From Chloroflexota bacterium (lineage in GTDB: Bacteria > Chloroflexota > Chloroflexia > Chloroflexales > Roseiflexaceae), in the NCBI GenBank assembly GCA_030550675.1, contig JAUQOW010000017.1:1-35689 (forward strand): DNA of 35,689 nt. The letters run 5' to 3'. Position numbers and translations under genes: made by a program. Each line of letters begins with the position of its first letter. Within the stretch, counting starts at the first letter, position 1. Below are positions 18,203 through 25,520 of the stretch, piece after piece. The notes below the pieces were generated by a model, which searched no databases, was not told the DNA's origin, and saw nothing but the letters and a program-made list of their open reading frames with translations.

Positions 18203-19494
18203 CACGACGCCTCAACAGGTTGCACTGTCGGTCGCTTCTCCAATGAGCGCCAGTCCTGCTCGAATAAAACGCGCAGTTGCGAGACGCTGCGTTCGAGGTT
18301 GAATTCCTGTAGTACCCGTTGCCTGCCGGCTGTCGCCAGCCGCCGTCCCAGTTCCCGGTCGGCATACAATCGCTCCAGTGCATCCGCCAGCGCTGCCGCA
18401 TCGCGTTGCGGCGCCAGCAGACCGGTTTCGCCATCGCGCACCAGCTCCGGAATGCCGGAGATCGACGTAGCCACGACAGGAACCTCAGACGCCATCGCTT
18501 CCATCAACGCCACCGGAATGCCTTCCATCTTGCCGTTCGGCATCACCACGCTCGGCAGCGCCATTACATCCGCCTCACGCACCACTTTGCTCACCCGGTG
18601 GCGCGGCAGGGCGCCCATCAGAATGACCTGTTGATCGAGTCCCAGGTCACGTATCTGCGCCTCCAGATGAGGTCGATCTTCGCCTTCGCCGACCAGAAGG
18701 CAACGGAATGGAATCCGCCGGTCGCGCAGTCGAGCGCACGCATCGATGAGATAGCGCTGCCCCTTATAGCCAGCCAGACTGCCGACGCAGACGATAGTGA
18801 ACTGTTCATTGGGATTGCGCCGCTCACGCGGGCGAAAGAGGGTCGGATCAATGCCGCAGTGCACAACGATGACGCGCTCCGCCGCTGTCGATCCGTACAG
18901 ATCGATCAGCATCCGGCGATTGAACTCAGAAATGGCTACGACGAAACTGGCGTTGGCGACCTTTTCACCCAGCATCGGACGCTCAACGTAGAGATCGTGG
19001 GCATGCACGGTGAAACTGTACGGAATGCCGGTGAGCAGGTTCACGACATAGGCAAACAGCGCCGGATGCGTGGCATAGTGCGCATGAACGTGATCGACCT
19101 CCAGTTCGACCATGCGCCGCGCCGCGTATGCCGCCTTGGGCACGACGATCAGTGCGCGGGAGAGAAACTTCGGCGACGAGAGATTGCCGCGCACCGCGCG
19201 CCACCATGCCCGCAGGTACGCCGCCGGTCGGCGCAGAAGCCAGTAGATCTGCGCCTCAAGCGTCGGGCGCGACAGCAACGCGGCGTAGTGCGCTCGATCA
19301 ACCATCGCCTGCGCTTCGGCATGCTGAACCGGCGCGCGTTCGCGAATGAGCGGAAAGACTTCGATCCGCACGCCCTGACGTTCAAGTTCGAGCATTTCGA
19401 TCAGAATAAAGGTCTCGGTCAGCTTGGGAAAGCGCGACATCGTGTACGCAACAGTGCGCGGACAGTGCGGGGTCCGGTTCATAGGCTCACTCAT
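18202..19494 (-). CDS. Family 4 glycosyltransferase, WcaL/AmsK-like
   Basis: The product has 430 residues. Near the start it shows SRFPKLTETFILIEMLELE, the P-x-x-S/T-E-T-F-I pattern of the colanic acid-type WcaL/AmsK enzymes. It then has HVHAHYATHPALFAY, FTVHAHDLY, VCVGSLAGYKGQRYLI and the EX7E motif EGIPVALME. The start is uncertain: TTG 19512, ATG 19494 and ATG 19482 are all in frame without a clearly superior ribosome binding site. ATG 19494 is a compromise. It lies 50 bases downstream of the priming transferase, so it may add the second sugar of the repeat unit (inference from position only). Confidence 0.84.
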   Translation of the reverse strand: MSEPMNRTPHCPRTVAYTMSRFPKLTETFILIEMLELERQGVRIEVFPLIRERAPVQHAEAQAMVDRAHYAALLSRPTLEAQIYWLLRRPAAYLRAWWRAVRGNLSSPKFLSRALIVVPKAAYAARRMVELEVDHVHAHYATHPALFAYVVNLLTGIPYSFTVHAHDLYVERPMLGEKVANASFVVAISEFNRRMLIDLYGSTAAERVIVVHCGIDPTLFRPRERRNPNEQFTIVCVGSLAGYKGQRYLIDACARLRDRRIPFRCLLVGEGEDRPHLEAQIRDLGLDQQVILMGALPRHRVSKVVREADVMALPSVVMPNGKMEGIPVALMEAMASEVPVVATSISGIPELVRDGETGLLAPQRDAAALADALERLYADRELGRRLATAGRQRVLQEFNLERSVSQLRVLFEQDWRSLEKRPTVQPVEAS

Positions 19495-19544
19495 CTCCGC
19501 TTTATCGTGCAACTTTCAGCGCGGCGCGACAGACAGTCGCAACA

Positions 19545-20237
19545 TCAATGCGCCCCGCGTCCCTGAAACACCGCCAGGACGGTTCGGATCAGGATCTCCA
19601 GATCCAGCCCCAGGCAGCGATGCTCGATGTACATAATGTCCAGCCGCAACCGTTCATCGAACTCAGTGCTGGCGCGCCCATACACCTGCCACAAGCCGGT
19701 CAATCCCGGTTTCACGTCCAGGCGCGCCGTCTGCCAGAGTTGATACGTACTGGCGTCAAACGACGTCGGGCGCGGACCGACCAGGCTCATCTCGCCACGC
19801 AACACGTTGATAATCTGCGGCAACTCATCAAGACTGGTCTTTCGCAAAAACTTCCCCACGCGCGTCACTCGCGGATCGTTGGTTATCTTGAAATCGGGCC
19901 ATTGCAATTCATTCAGATGCGCCAGTTGCTTTTTCAACTCCTCAGCGTTCGGCACCATCGTGCGGAACTTATACATCTTGAAGCGTCGTCCGCCCTTTCC
20001 AGTGCGATGCTGCGTAAAAATCACCGGACCATTCGGCGACTCGATCTTGATTGCCAGGGCAATAATCACAAACAACGGCAGAATAACGGGCAACGCCAGC
20101 AATGACAGAGTCAGGTCCATCATGCGCTTGGCGCGTCGGTAGGCGCGTCCGCGCAACCAGTGTCGCTCCGGACGGTAGCGCTCGATCCAGTCGAGCGAAT
20201 AGGCGGGGCGGCTTCGCTTTTCGACAATAGCAGCCAT
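19545..20237 (-). CDS. Polyprenyl-phosphate sugar phosphotransferase (priming enzyme)
   Basis: This 230-residue protein consists only of the catalytic part of the WbaP/WcaJ/PglC family, without the N-terminal four-span module. A single re-entrant hydrophobic helix with a central Pro (about 40-66) follows KRMMDLTLSLL. The family motifs are KMYKFRTM, SLDELPQIINVLRGEMSLVGPRP (with the catalytic Asp-Glu pair) and KPGLTGLWQV. It transfers a sugar phosphate to undecaprenyl phosphate and so starts each repeat unit. TGAGGA four bases before the ATG supports the start. It begins 61 bases after the degenerate GGDEF gene. Confidence 0.9.
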   Translation of the reverse strand: MAAIVEKRSRPAYSLDWIERYRPERHWLRGRAYRRAKRMMDLTLSLLALPVILPLFVIIALAIKIESPNGPVIFTQHRTGKGGRRFKMYKFRTMVPNAEELKKQLAHLNELQWPDFKITNDPRVTRVGKFLRKTSLDELPQIINVLRGEMSLVGPRPTSFDASTYQLWQTARLDVKPGLTGLWQVYGRASTEFDERLRLDIMYIEHRCLGLDLEILIRTVLAVFQGRGAH

Positions 20238-20297
20238 AACGTCCTCACACGAATAGCCTCAACAACTTCCTGCGTCCTCGTCATCAGCCATCGGCGA

Positions 20298-21176
20298 TCA
20301 TGCGCGCACTTCGGGCGCATTCAGCGTCTCCTGCGTCGAAACCTCAGCCTCCTTCTGCTGCGCCTGTCGGAGATGACGTTCAGCGGCATCGAGCAAATCC
20401 TCGAACGTTAATGAATGGTCAGGAAATGCCGCCACGCCATATCTGGCGGTGATGCCCAGACGATCCTGAACCAACCGCACCAGGCGATCGCCCAGTATGC
20501 GGGCTCGGTCCTCCGGAGTTTCGGGCGTCACCAGGATCAGGCGACCAGGGCGTTCATCTTCGATGATCAGATCGGTGCGGCGCAAATGGCGCGCCAGCAC
20601 GCGCGCCGTGACCGCCAGCACGTACCGTTGCATCATGGAGCGCTGCAAATCCTGGACGAAACGGTGCATCATCATATTGAGCGATCGCGCATCGGCTTCG
20701 AGCACAATCACGCTCAACGGTCGATGCATCCGGCGACTGGCGCTCATCTGCGTTTGTACGAGATCCTGGGCATCGCCCAGCGAGTGGAGGCGATCATTCT
20801 TGTCGCGCAGCGTGATCGTCTCGACGGCCTGGCGGAACTCTTCAAGCGCTTCGCTGGCGCGATGAGCGAGCAACGCGGCGCCCCCCACCAGAGTGAACTC
20901 AATAAAGGTCAGGTAGGTGTAGATATCGCCAAATTTCGGCGACGGATCCAGCGCCAGCCCGATTCCCAGCGCAATCCACCCCAGCGCAACCGTCAGGATC
21001 GCCGGACGTTTTTGAAAGATGCTGAACAGCGGCAAAAACGTAACCGTTGTAATCACCACATACGTGATCGGTTCGAGATCGAGCGTATCGACGCTGCCGA
21101 GGTCGAGCCGCTCAACGTTGAAGCTGGCGACCAGCCAGAGAAGAAGCGCAACAAAACGACGACGTAAACTGCTCAT
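20298..21176 (-). CDS. Membrane protein with degenerate GGDEF domain
   Basis: This 292-residue protein has about four hydrophobic spans in its first 105 residues, a short helical linker (107-130), and then a domain that follows the diguanylate cyclase fold. LSVIVLEADA is at 154-163 and RRTDLIIEDERPGRLILV at 199-216. The closing segment ITARYGVAAFPDHSLTFEDL is at 242-261, followed by a helix ending LRQAQQ. The GGDEF signature itself is replaced by EDERPGRL, so cyclase activity is unlikely. A regulatory or scaffold role in the glycan locus is inferred. ATG 21176 overlaps the upstream stop as ATGA. Confidence 0.72.
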   Translation of the reverse strand: MSSLRRRFVALLLWLVASFNVERLDLGSVDTLDLEPITYVVITTVTFLPLFSIFQKRPAILTVALGWIALGIGLALDPSPKFGDIYTYLTFIEFTLVGGAALLAHRASEALEEFRQAVETITLRDKNDRLHSLGDAQDLVQTQMSASRRMHRPLSVIVLEADARSLNMMMHRFVQDLQRSMMQRYVLAVTARVLARHLRRTDLIIEDERPGRLILVTPETPEDRARILGDRLVRLVQDRLGITARYGVAAFPDHSLTFEDLLDAAERHLRQAQQKEAEVSTQETLNAPEVRA

Positions 21177-22081
21177 GGCGCCTGTCTCTCTTTCATAGCC
21201 CGATCCTGAGAATCGAACGCCTGTGCGCGGTAAATGCGATAGGGACGATCGCTATTCGCTTGATGGTCATCCGGGTTGGTCATCCCGACGCGCACCCGCA
21301 ACATCTGAACGTTGTAGCGCAGCCGATACATCAGATAGCGCACCAGTTCGCGCCAGCCGCGCTCAAAATACCGACCCGACGTCAATACCGCCATCCGCGG
21401 CGAACTGTTGTACGCCACAGGCGCTTTTCGCGCGCGCAACACGGGACCGATGCTGAAATCAGCCGGCAGGTACCCGGCATCGAATAACGCGATAAAGAGA
21501 TCGCGATCGATAGCGAAGTTACTGCCGCGAATCGTCGGGATGCCCATGACCCGGCGCTTGAACCAGCGGGTGAGATGATGGATGGCGATACGCGCGCGGG
21601 TTGCCGCATCGTCTTGCAGATCACAAAAGTTGACCGGAGTGTACGCAGCGCGCGCGCCGGACGCAAACTGTTCGACATACCAGTCTAACAGCGCTGTCGG
21701 ATCCGGCACGCGACAATCGGCATCAATGTGAATAGTGAGCGGAGCAGCAGCGATGCGCGCACCATGAACCCGCGCCGTGACAGCCACGCGAATCCCCGGC
21801 AGACGGATATCCGGCTGGCTGATCACGCGTATCCCGGCCTGATGAAACGCTGCGAGCGATGGCGGTTCGGCGGGCGGATAATTGTTAACCATTACAATGA
21901 TTTCAAAGGTGCGCCCCCCACGGTATCCGAGGAGATCATTGATGACCACCCATACCCGATCCAGATCGGACTGAGCGTTCACGGGGATAATGATCGAACC
22001 ATCGGGCTTGCGCGAGGGATCGCCCCGCAACCGGCGCATTCGAATAGCGTAAGTTTCCCGCATGCTGATTGTGCTTTCCAT
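21173..22081 (-). CDS. GT-A fold glycosyltransferase (GT2-like), first gene of the locus
   Basis: This roughly 302-residue protein reads GSIIIPVNAQSDLDRVWVVI, EIIVMVNNYPP and HIDADCRVPDPTALLDWYVEQF, the last carrying a DxD-type metal site. It resembles family 2 enzymes but has an unusual nucleotide-binding start (PVNAQSD rather than PxYN). IPTIRGSNFAIDRDLF and DFSIGPVL fit a sugar-acceptor region. The open frame begins with TTG 22117. ATG 22081 is preferred and ATG 22063 is also possible, but no strong ribosome binding site decides. It is the promoter-proximal gene of the locus, and its stop overlaps the next start. Confidence 0.7.
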   Translation of the reverse strand: MESTISMRETYAIRMRRLRGDPSRKPDGSIIIPVNAQSDLDRVWVVINDLLGYRGGRTFEIIVMVNNYPPAEPPSLAAFHQAGIRVISQPDIRLPGIRVAVTARVHGARIAAAPLTIHIDADCRVPDPTALLDWYVEQFASGARAAYTPVNFCDLQDDAATRARIAIHHLTRWFKRRVMGIPTIRGSNFAIDRDLFIALFDAGYLPADFSIGPVLRARKAPVAYNSSPRMAVLTSGRYFERGWRELVRYLMYRLRYNVQMLRVRVGMTNPDDHQANSDRPYRIYRAQAFDSQDRAMKERQAP

Positions 22082-22392
22082 AGCAATACCGCGCCCAAAG
22101 ACAAGACGCAGTTTCAATAATTTCGTGCCACAACAGTCCTCTTGGTCTCGTTAGTACGAGTGTCGTGGTACGAGCCTTTGCAGGACGTTGTGAGGAACGG
22201 ACGACGATATTGTGTGTGGCTTGGCGCTTCGAGCATTACAGTACTGCAAGAAAAGAAGTAAGCGATGACAGACAGCAGCATCGGTATGAAGATTCATTCA
22301 TGTTTTCACTGGAGCGCCGGGGTTTACTTGACTCTTTTGCCGCAGTGATGCACGATCGATGTCGCGATCCGCCGTCATTCCAGGAGATGTGC
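22082..22392. promoter_or_regulatory. Divergent intergenic region before the glycan locus and the SIS gene
   Basis: This 311-base region must hold the promoters of the minus-strand glycan locus and the plus-strand SIS gene. It contains a direct repeat of GTACGAG (22154-22160 and 22168-22174, 14-base period) and an 8-base palindrome CAGTACTG near 22240. TTGACT at 22328-22333 could be a -35 box for the SIS gene, but the matching -10 (CACGAT) is poor. No promoter is clear. Confidence 0.35.
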
Positions 22393-23436
22393 ATGAATAC
22401 GTCGACGCTGCTCAAGGAGATACATGAACAACCTGCGGCGCTGCGTCGGTTGATTGACGCTGAGTCTGAACCCGTCGCCCGGCTGGCGCGCACATTGAAA
22501 GAGCGCGAATGTCAGTACGTGGTCATTGCAGCGCGCGGCTCGTCGGACAACGCAGCGCGCTATGCCCAATATCTGATGGGCGCGGCGCTGGGTCTGCCAG
22601 TTGCGCTGGCGACCCCTTCGCTCCACACGCGCTACGGCGCCCGTCTGCGCTTTGAGGGGGCGCTGGTGATCGGCATCTCACAGTCGGGCGCCTCACCCGA
22701 CATCTGCACCGTCATCGACGACGCCCGCCGCGCAGGAGCGTCAACCGTCGCCATCACGAACCACCCGGAATCGCCGCTGGCGCGCGCAGCGGAGTTTACT
22801 ATTCTGTTACACGCCGACGTTGAGCGGAGTATCGCCGCCACGAAAACATACACGACCCAACTGGCGGCGCTGGCGCTGCTGACCCTCAGCATGGCAAATG
22901 ACCATGCCGGACTGGCGATCCTGCAAACTGTCCCTGATGCGATAGAAGCGACGCTCTCGCTCGATGACCGCATGCGCGCCATTGCCGGGGCAATGGCTGA
23001 CGCAACCGCCGCCGTCACCATTGGTCGCGGCTATCATTACGCAACGGCATGGGAAATTGCACTCAAACTGAAAGAACTCACATATGTCGTGGCAGAGCCG
23101 TATTCGGCAGCCGATTTTCAGCACGGACCCATCGCGCTTGTACGCGACGATTTTCCGGTCATCCTCATCGCAACCGCAGGCGCCGTCGCCGATGATCTGA
23201 CAATGCTCTCACTTCGTCTGCGCGACCTTGGCGCCCATCTGACGGCGATCAGCGACGTGCCTGCTATTCTGGAAGCCGCGGATCATCCCGTCCTGCTCCC
23301 TGTCAGCGTCGAAGAGCGTTTTGCGCCAATGACTGCGGTGATCGCCGGGCAACTGCTGGCATTTCATCTGGCTCATGCCCGCGGACTCGACCCGGACAAT
23401 CCTCGTGGGTTGCGCAAGGTGACAGAGACGAGGTGA
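22393..23436 (+). CDS. SIS-domain sugar isomerase/deaminase (GlmS C-terminal-like)
   Basis: This 347-residue protein consists of two SIS domains, like the isomerase half of GlmS, without the glutaminase domain. It has AARGSSDNAARYAQYL (phosphate-binding loop), GISQSGASPDICTVI, and TKTYTTQLAALALL. The second half has GRGYHYATAWEIALKLKEL and AADFQHGPIAL, followed by LRKVTETR at the very end, as in GlmS. Such proteins isomerise or deaminate amino sugar phosphates. The frame is open to 22165, but ATG 22393 is preferred because AGGAG lies six bases upstream. It may feed or salvage hexosamine for the adjacent glycan locus (inference). Confidence 0.86.
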   Translation: MNTSTLLKEIHEQPAALRRLIDAESEPVARLARTLKERECQYVVIAARGSSDNAARYAQYLMGAALGLPVALATPSLHTRYGARLRFEGALVIGISQSGASPDICTVIDDARRAGASTVAITNHPESPLARAAEFTILLHADVERSIAATKTYTTQLAALALLTLSMANDHAGLAILQTVPDAIEATLSLDDRMRAIAGAMADATAAVTIGRGYHYATAWEIALKLKELTYVVAEPYSAADFQHGPIALVRDDFPVILIATAGAVADDLTMLSLRLRDLGAHLTAISDVPAILEAADHPVLLPVSVEERFAPMTAVIAGQLLAFHLAHARGLDPDNPRGLRKVTETR

Positions 23437-24088
23437 GAGGTAAGAGGCGAGAGGGGATGCGGCGGAGCGCGCAGGCTCACAGCGGTATCGTCCGTTTCAG
23501 ACATCATGACGCCCCAAATCTCCCTTCTCCCCCAACTCCTCGCATGCGGGGGCAAAGGGGGGCGTGGGAGAGCTTACAAGTGTAGAGTTTTCAGGCAAGC
23601 CCTCGTGTGAGATTGCCCGCTTTGCGTGTCAGGACGCCAAAGCGCTCCCCTCTCCCGCGCTGCGGGAGAGGGGCGGGGGTGAGGGCAACAACAGGCGTCA
23701 GGATGCGGAAAACACCCCTCGCATACTAAAAACTCTACCCCTGAGAGGCGTGGGAGAAGGGGGCTGGGAGGATGAGGGAAAACAGGCGTCGGAACGCGCA
23801 AAACGCCTCTCGCATCTGCAAAACCCCACCCTCGTGAGGAGGGATAGGGGGTGAGTGCAAAACAGGCGTCAGGACACGGAAGACCACTCTCGCAACTCAA
23901 AAAACGCCCCACCCAAGAGGAGCAAAAAATAAGGAGGATAGATACTGAGGCAACCTTCTTCCGAAGTCAGACAGAGGGTTGCTTTGATCAGGGCAATGTT
24001 CGGCTTTGTTCTCGAAGGGGTCAAGGCTTAGAGTCTCTCTAACCCCTAACCCTTAACCCCTAAAAACCCCCAACCCTTACCGTCCCGC
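23437..24088. other. Convergent gene-free region of intergenic repeats
   Basis: No gene is supported between the convergent SIS and auracyanin genes. The stretch from about 23570 to 23920 is built of G-rich and C-rich hairpins and recurring modules around ACAGGCGTC(A/G)GGA and AAAACxCCxCTCGCA. A complete element lies at 23582-23738. From 24040 to 24079 there is a degenerate C-rich run of TAACCCC-type repeats. Open frames here are artefacts of the repeats. Confidence 0.6.
23582..23738. repeat. MITE-like element with GTAGAGTTTT termini
   Basis: This 157-base element is bounded by 10-bp inverted repeats, GTAGAGTTTT (23582-23591) and its complement (23729-23738). At the centre is a perfect 12-bp hairpin (23647-23658 with 23662-23673, 3-base loop). 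Related sequence recurs as imperfect modules to about 23920, and again at about 33690-33950. No transposase is present, so it would be mobilised in trans or be a relic. Confidence 0.65.
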
Positions 24089-24562
24089 TTACGGCGAAAC
24101 CTTCATCACGCCCCACATACCGCCAGCGAAATGCGCCGGATAGGTGCAGATGTAGTAATACTCGCCGGGCGCAGGCGCGGTGAAGGTGATTGTTTCGCTC
24201 GCGCCGGGACCGAGCATCCTCGTAGCGGCGATAATGTCCGTCCGATCAGCTGGCAGGAAGTCGGGAGGACCGGCATTGATCGCTTCTTCATCAACCTTCG
24301 AGGCGACGTCCTGACCGCCCTTGACAATCACGATATTGTGCTGCTGCGCCGTTGACGTGTTCCTGAACGTCAGGGTGATCGTCTGACCCGTAGGAACAGT
24401 GAACTCCTTCTTATCGTATGCCAGGTTCTCGCCATCGGACGCAATCTCAATCGTCGTGCTCGCACCGCCGCCGCCGCCACCGCCGCCGCCGCCGCACGCA
24501 GCCAACGCAAAGGCGGCAACAACCGCGACCATGAGCATCCACAAGGACTTGTGCATCTTCAT
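24089..24562 (-). CDS. Auracyanin-type blue copper lipoprotein
   Basis: This 157-residue type I copper protein has a lipoprotein signal ending ALAAC (lipidated C23), a run of ten glycines as a flexible tether, and a cupredoxin domain from about 36. The copper ligands are visible: H75 in AQQHNIV, then C139, H144 and M149 in CTYPAHFAGGM. The C-x4-H-x4-M spacing matches auracyanins of filamentous anoxygenic phototrophs. There they carry electrons from alternative complex III to the reaction centre. AAGGGGAG lies four bases before the ATG. A near-consensus promoter is just upstream, and no photosynthesis genes adjoin it. Confidence 0.88.
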   Translation of the reverse strand: MKMHKSLWMLMVAVVAAFALAACGGGGGGGGGGASTTIEIASDGENLAYDKKEFTVPTGQTITLTFRNTSTAQQHNIVIVKGGQDVASKVDEEAINAGPPDFLPADRTDIIAATRMLGPGASETITFTAPAPGEYYYICTYPAHFAGGMWGVMKVSP

Positions 24563-24599
24563 ACGGCTCCCCTTTACTGGTTTTCAGGTGAACGTGTGT

Positions 24600-24627
24600 A
24601 TTCTATCACAATCTATGAGGTTGTCAA
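24600..24627 (-). promoter_or_regulatory. Near-consensus housekeeping promoter of the auracyanin gene
   Basis: On the minus strand a perfect TTGACA (24627-24622) is followed after 16 bases by TAGAAT (24605-24600). The expected start of transcription is about 30 bases before the auracyanin ATG. The -35 box lies just upstream of the stop codon of the preceding PH-like gene, and the spacer covers that stop. Confidence 0.7.
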
Positions 24628-25278
24628 CCGGTAGTACGCACTACGAGCGCGCAGGGATGGATGTCTTCCCCCGATCTGGAGCAGAAACGACTCCTTCCGC
24701 TCCTGGACAGGTTGGGTCTTTCCTTCATCAGAAGCGCTCTTGAGCAGCGCTTCACGCAACGCCTCGACAAATTCACGCGGACGCGCCGGACTGATGATGA
24801 GCGACGGCGCATCATACCGCGCCACCGCCACCAACCGTTCCCGATGCGTCGCTGCGAAGAACACGCGCCCGTATGGGTCGAGGTGAAACGGACCATGATA
24901 TCCGAACACGCCAGCATTGAATGAACGACGCAAGCCAAAACGCGGCACGTCCGCCAGCGCGCTCGCCAGTGAGACGCCAGTGATCTGGTTAAAGGGAACA
25001 CGCAGCGCGCGCGCCCAACGCCGCCGAATAACCAGTGAATCTTTTGTAATCACATACGCGATTGGCTGGACGGCGTAGTTGAGCGTCAGCCAGACGGCCA
25101 GCGCCAGCGCAACCGCAACGGTGACGATGGCGCCGGTCTGCGCAATGCCTTCGATCAGCAGCCCGCTGAGATACAGAAACAGCGTGGGCAGCATCAGGAT
25201 GCCGCCCAGCGTCGCAACGCCGCTGGTGACGCGCTCGGCATACGGATCGAGCGCGGCTGCGGTGAATGATGTTTCCAT
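24613..25278 (-). CDS. Small membrane protein with PH-like domain
   Basis: This 221-residue protein has two hydrophobic spans close together (about 22-45 and 48-72), followed by AYVITKDSLVIRRRWARALRVPFNQITGV. That is the typical entry of bacterial PH-like (bPH) domains. The rest of the domain includes YGRVFFAATHRERLVAV and a PREFVEALREAL helix. A charged tail follows from about 175. The function of such proteins is generally unknown. ATG 25278 is preferred because AGGG lies upstream and the long extension to 25500 has no hydrophobic or domain logic. A TATAGT box at 25297-25292 may be its -10 element. Confidence 0.68.
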   Translation of the reverse strand: METSFTAAALDPYAERVTSGVATLGGILMLPTLFLYLSGLLIEGIAQTGAIVTVAVALALAVWLTLNYAVQPIAYVITKDSLVIRRRWARALRVPFNQITGVSLASALADVPRFGLRRSFNAGVFGYHGPFHLDPYGRVFFAATHRERLVAVARYDAPSLIISPARPREFVEALREALLKSASDEGKTQPVQERKESFLLQIGGRHPSLRARSAYYRLTTS

Positions 25279-25520
25279 TGCAAAAACCCTGACTATAGTA
25301 CTTCTTGCGCATGAATTGCGGACATGGTATATCCTCAGTATACGGCATGTTCTGTGATGCGCCCTGGACTGCTTGCGTATCATACGTCTCGTTGAAATAC
25401 ATCGTCCCCCTGCATCGTCAGCGTCCGTAACGCTTCGCCTGGAGCGGCGCCAGCATATGCAACACGCATTCTGACCAGCCAACCTGCGCTGCGCGTTCAT
25501 TGCCTGGAGTATGCTGTCCT
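25279..25520. promoter_or_regulatory. Divergent region between PH-like gene and histidine kinase
   Basis: This 242-base region separates two divergent genes. It carries a small inverted repeat GTATA-7-TATAC (25327-25343) that could be an operator. The TATAGT at 25292-25297 (minus strand) is a candidate -10. No plus-strand promoter is convincing. Confidence 0.3.

Noticed and set aside
23574-23912. Open frames within the G/C-rich hairpin modules
   Set aside because: They follow the repeat structure, lack ribosome binding sites and have no recognisable domain.
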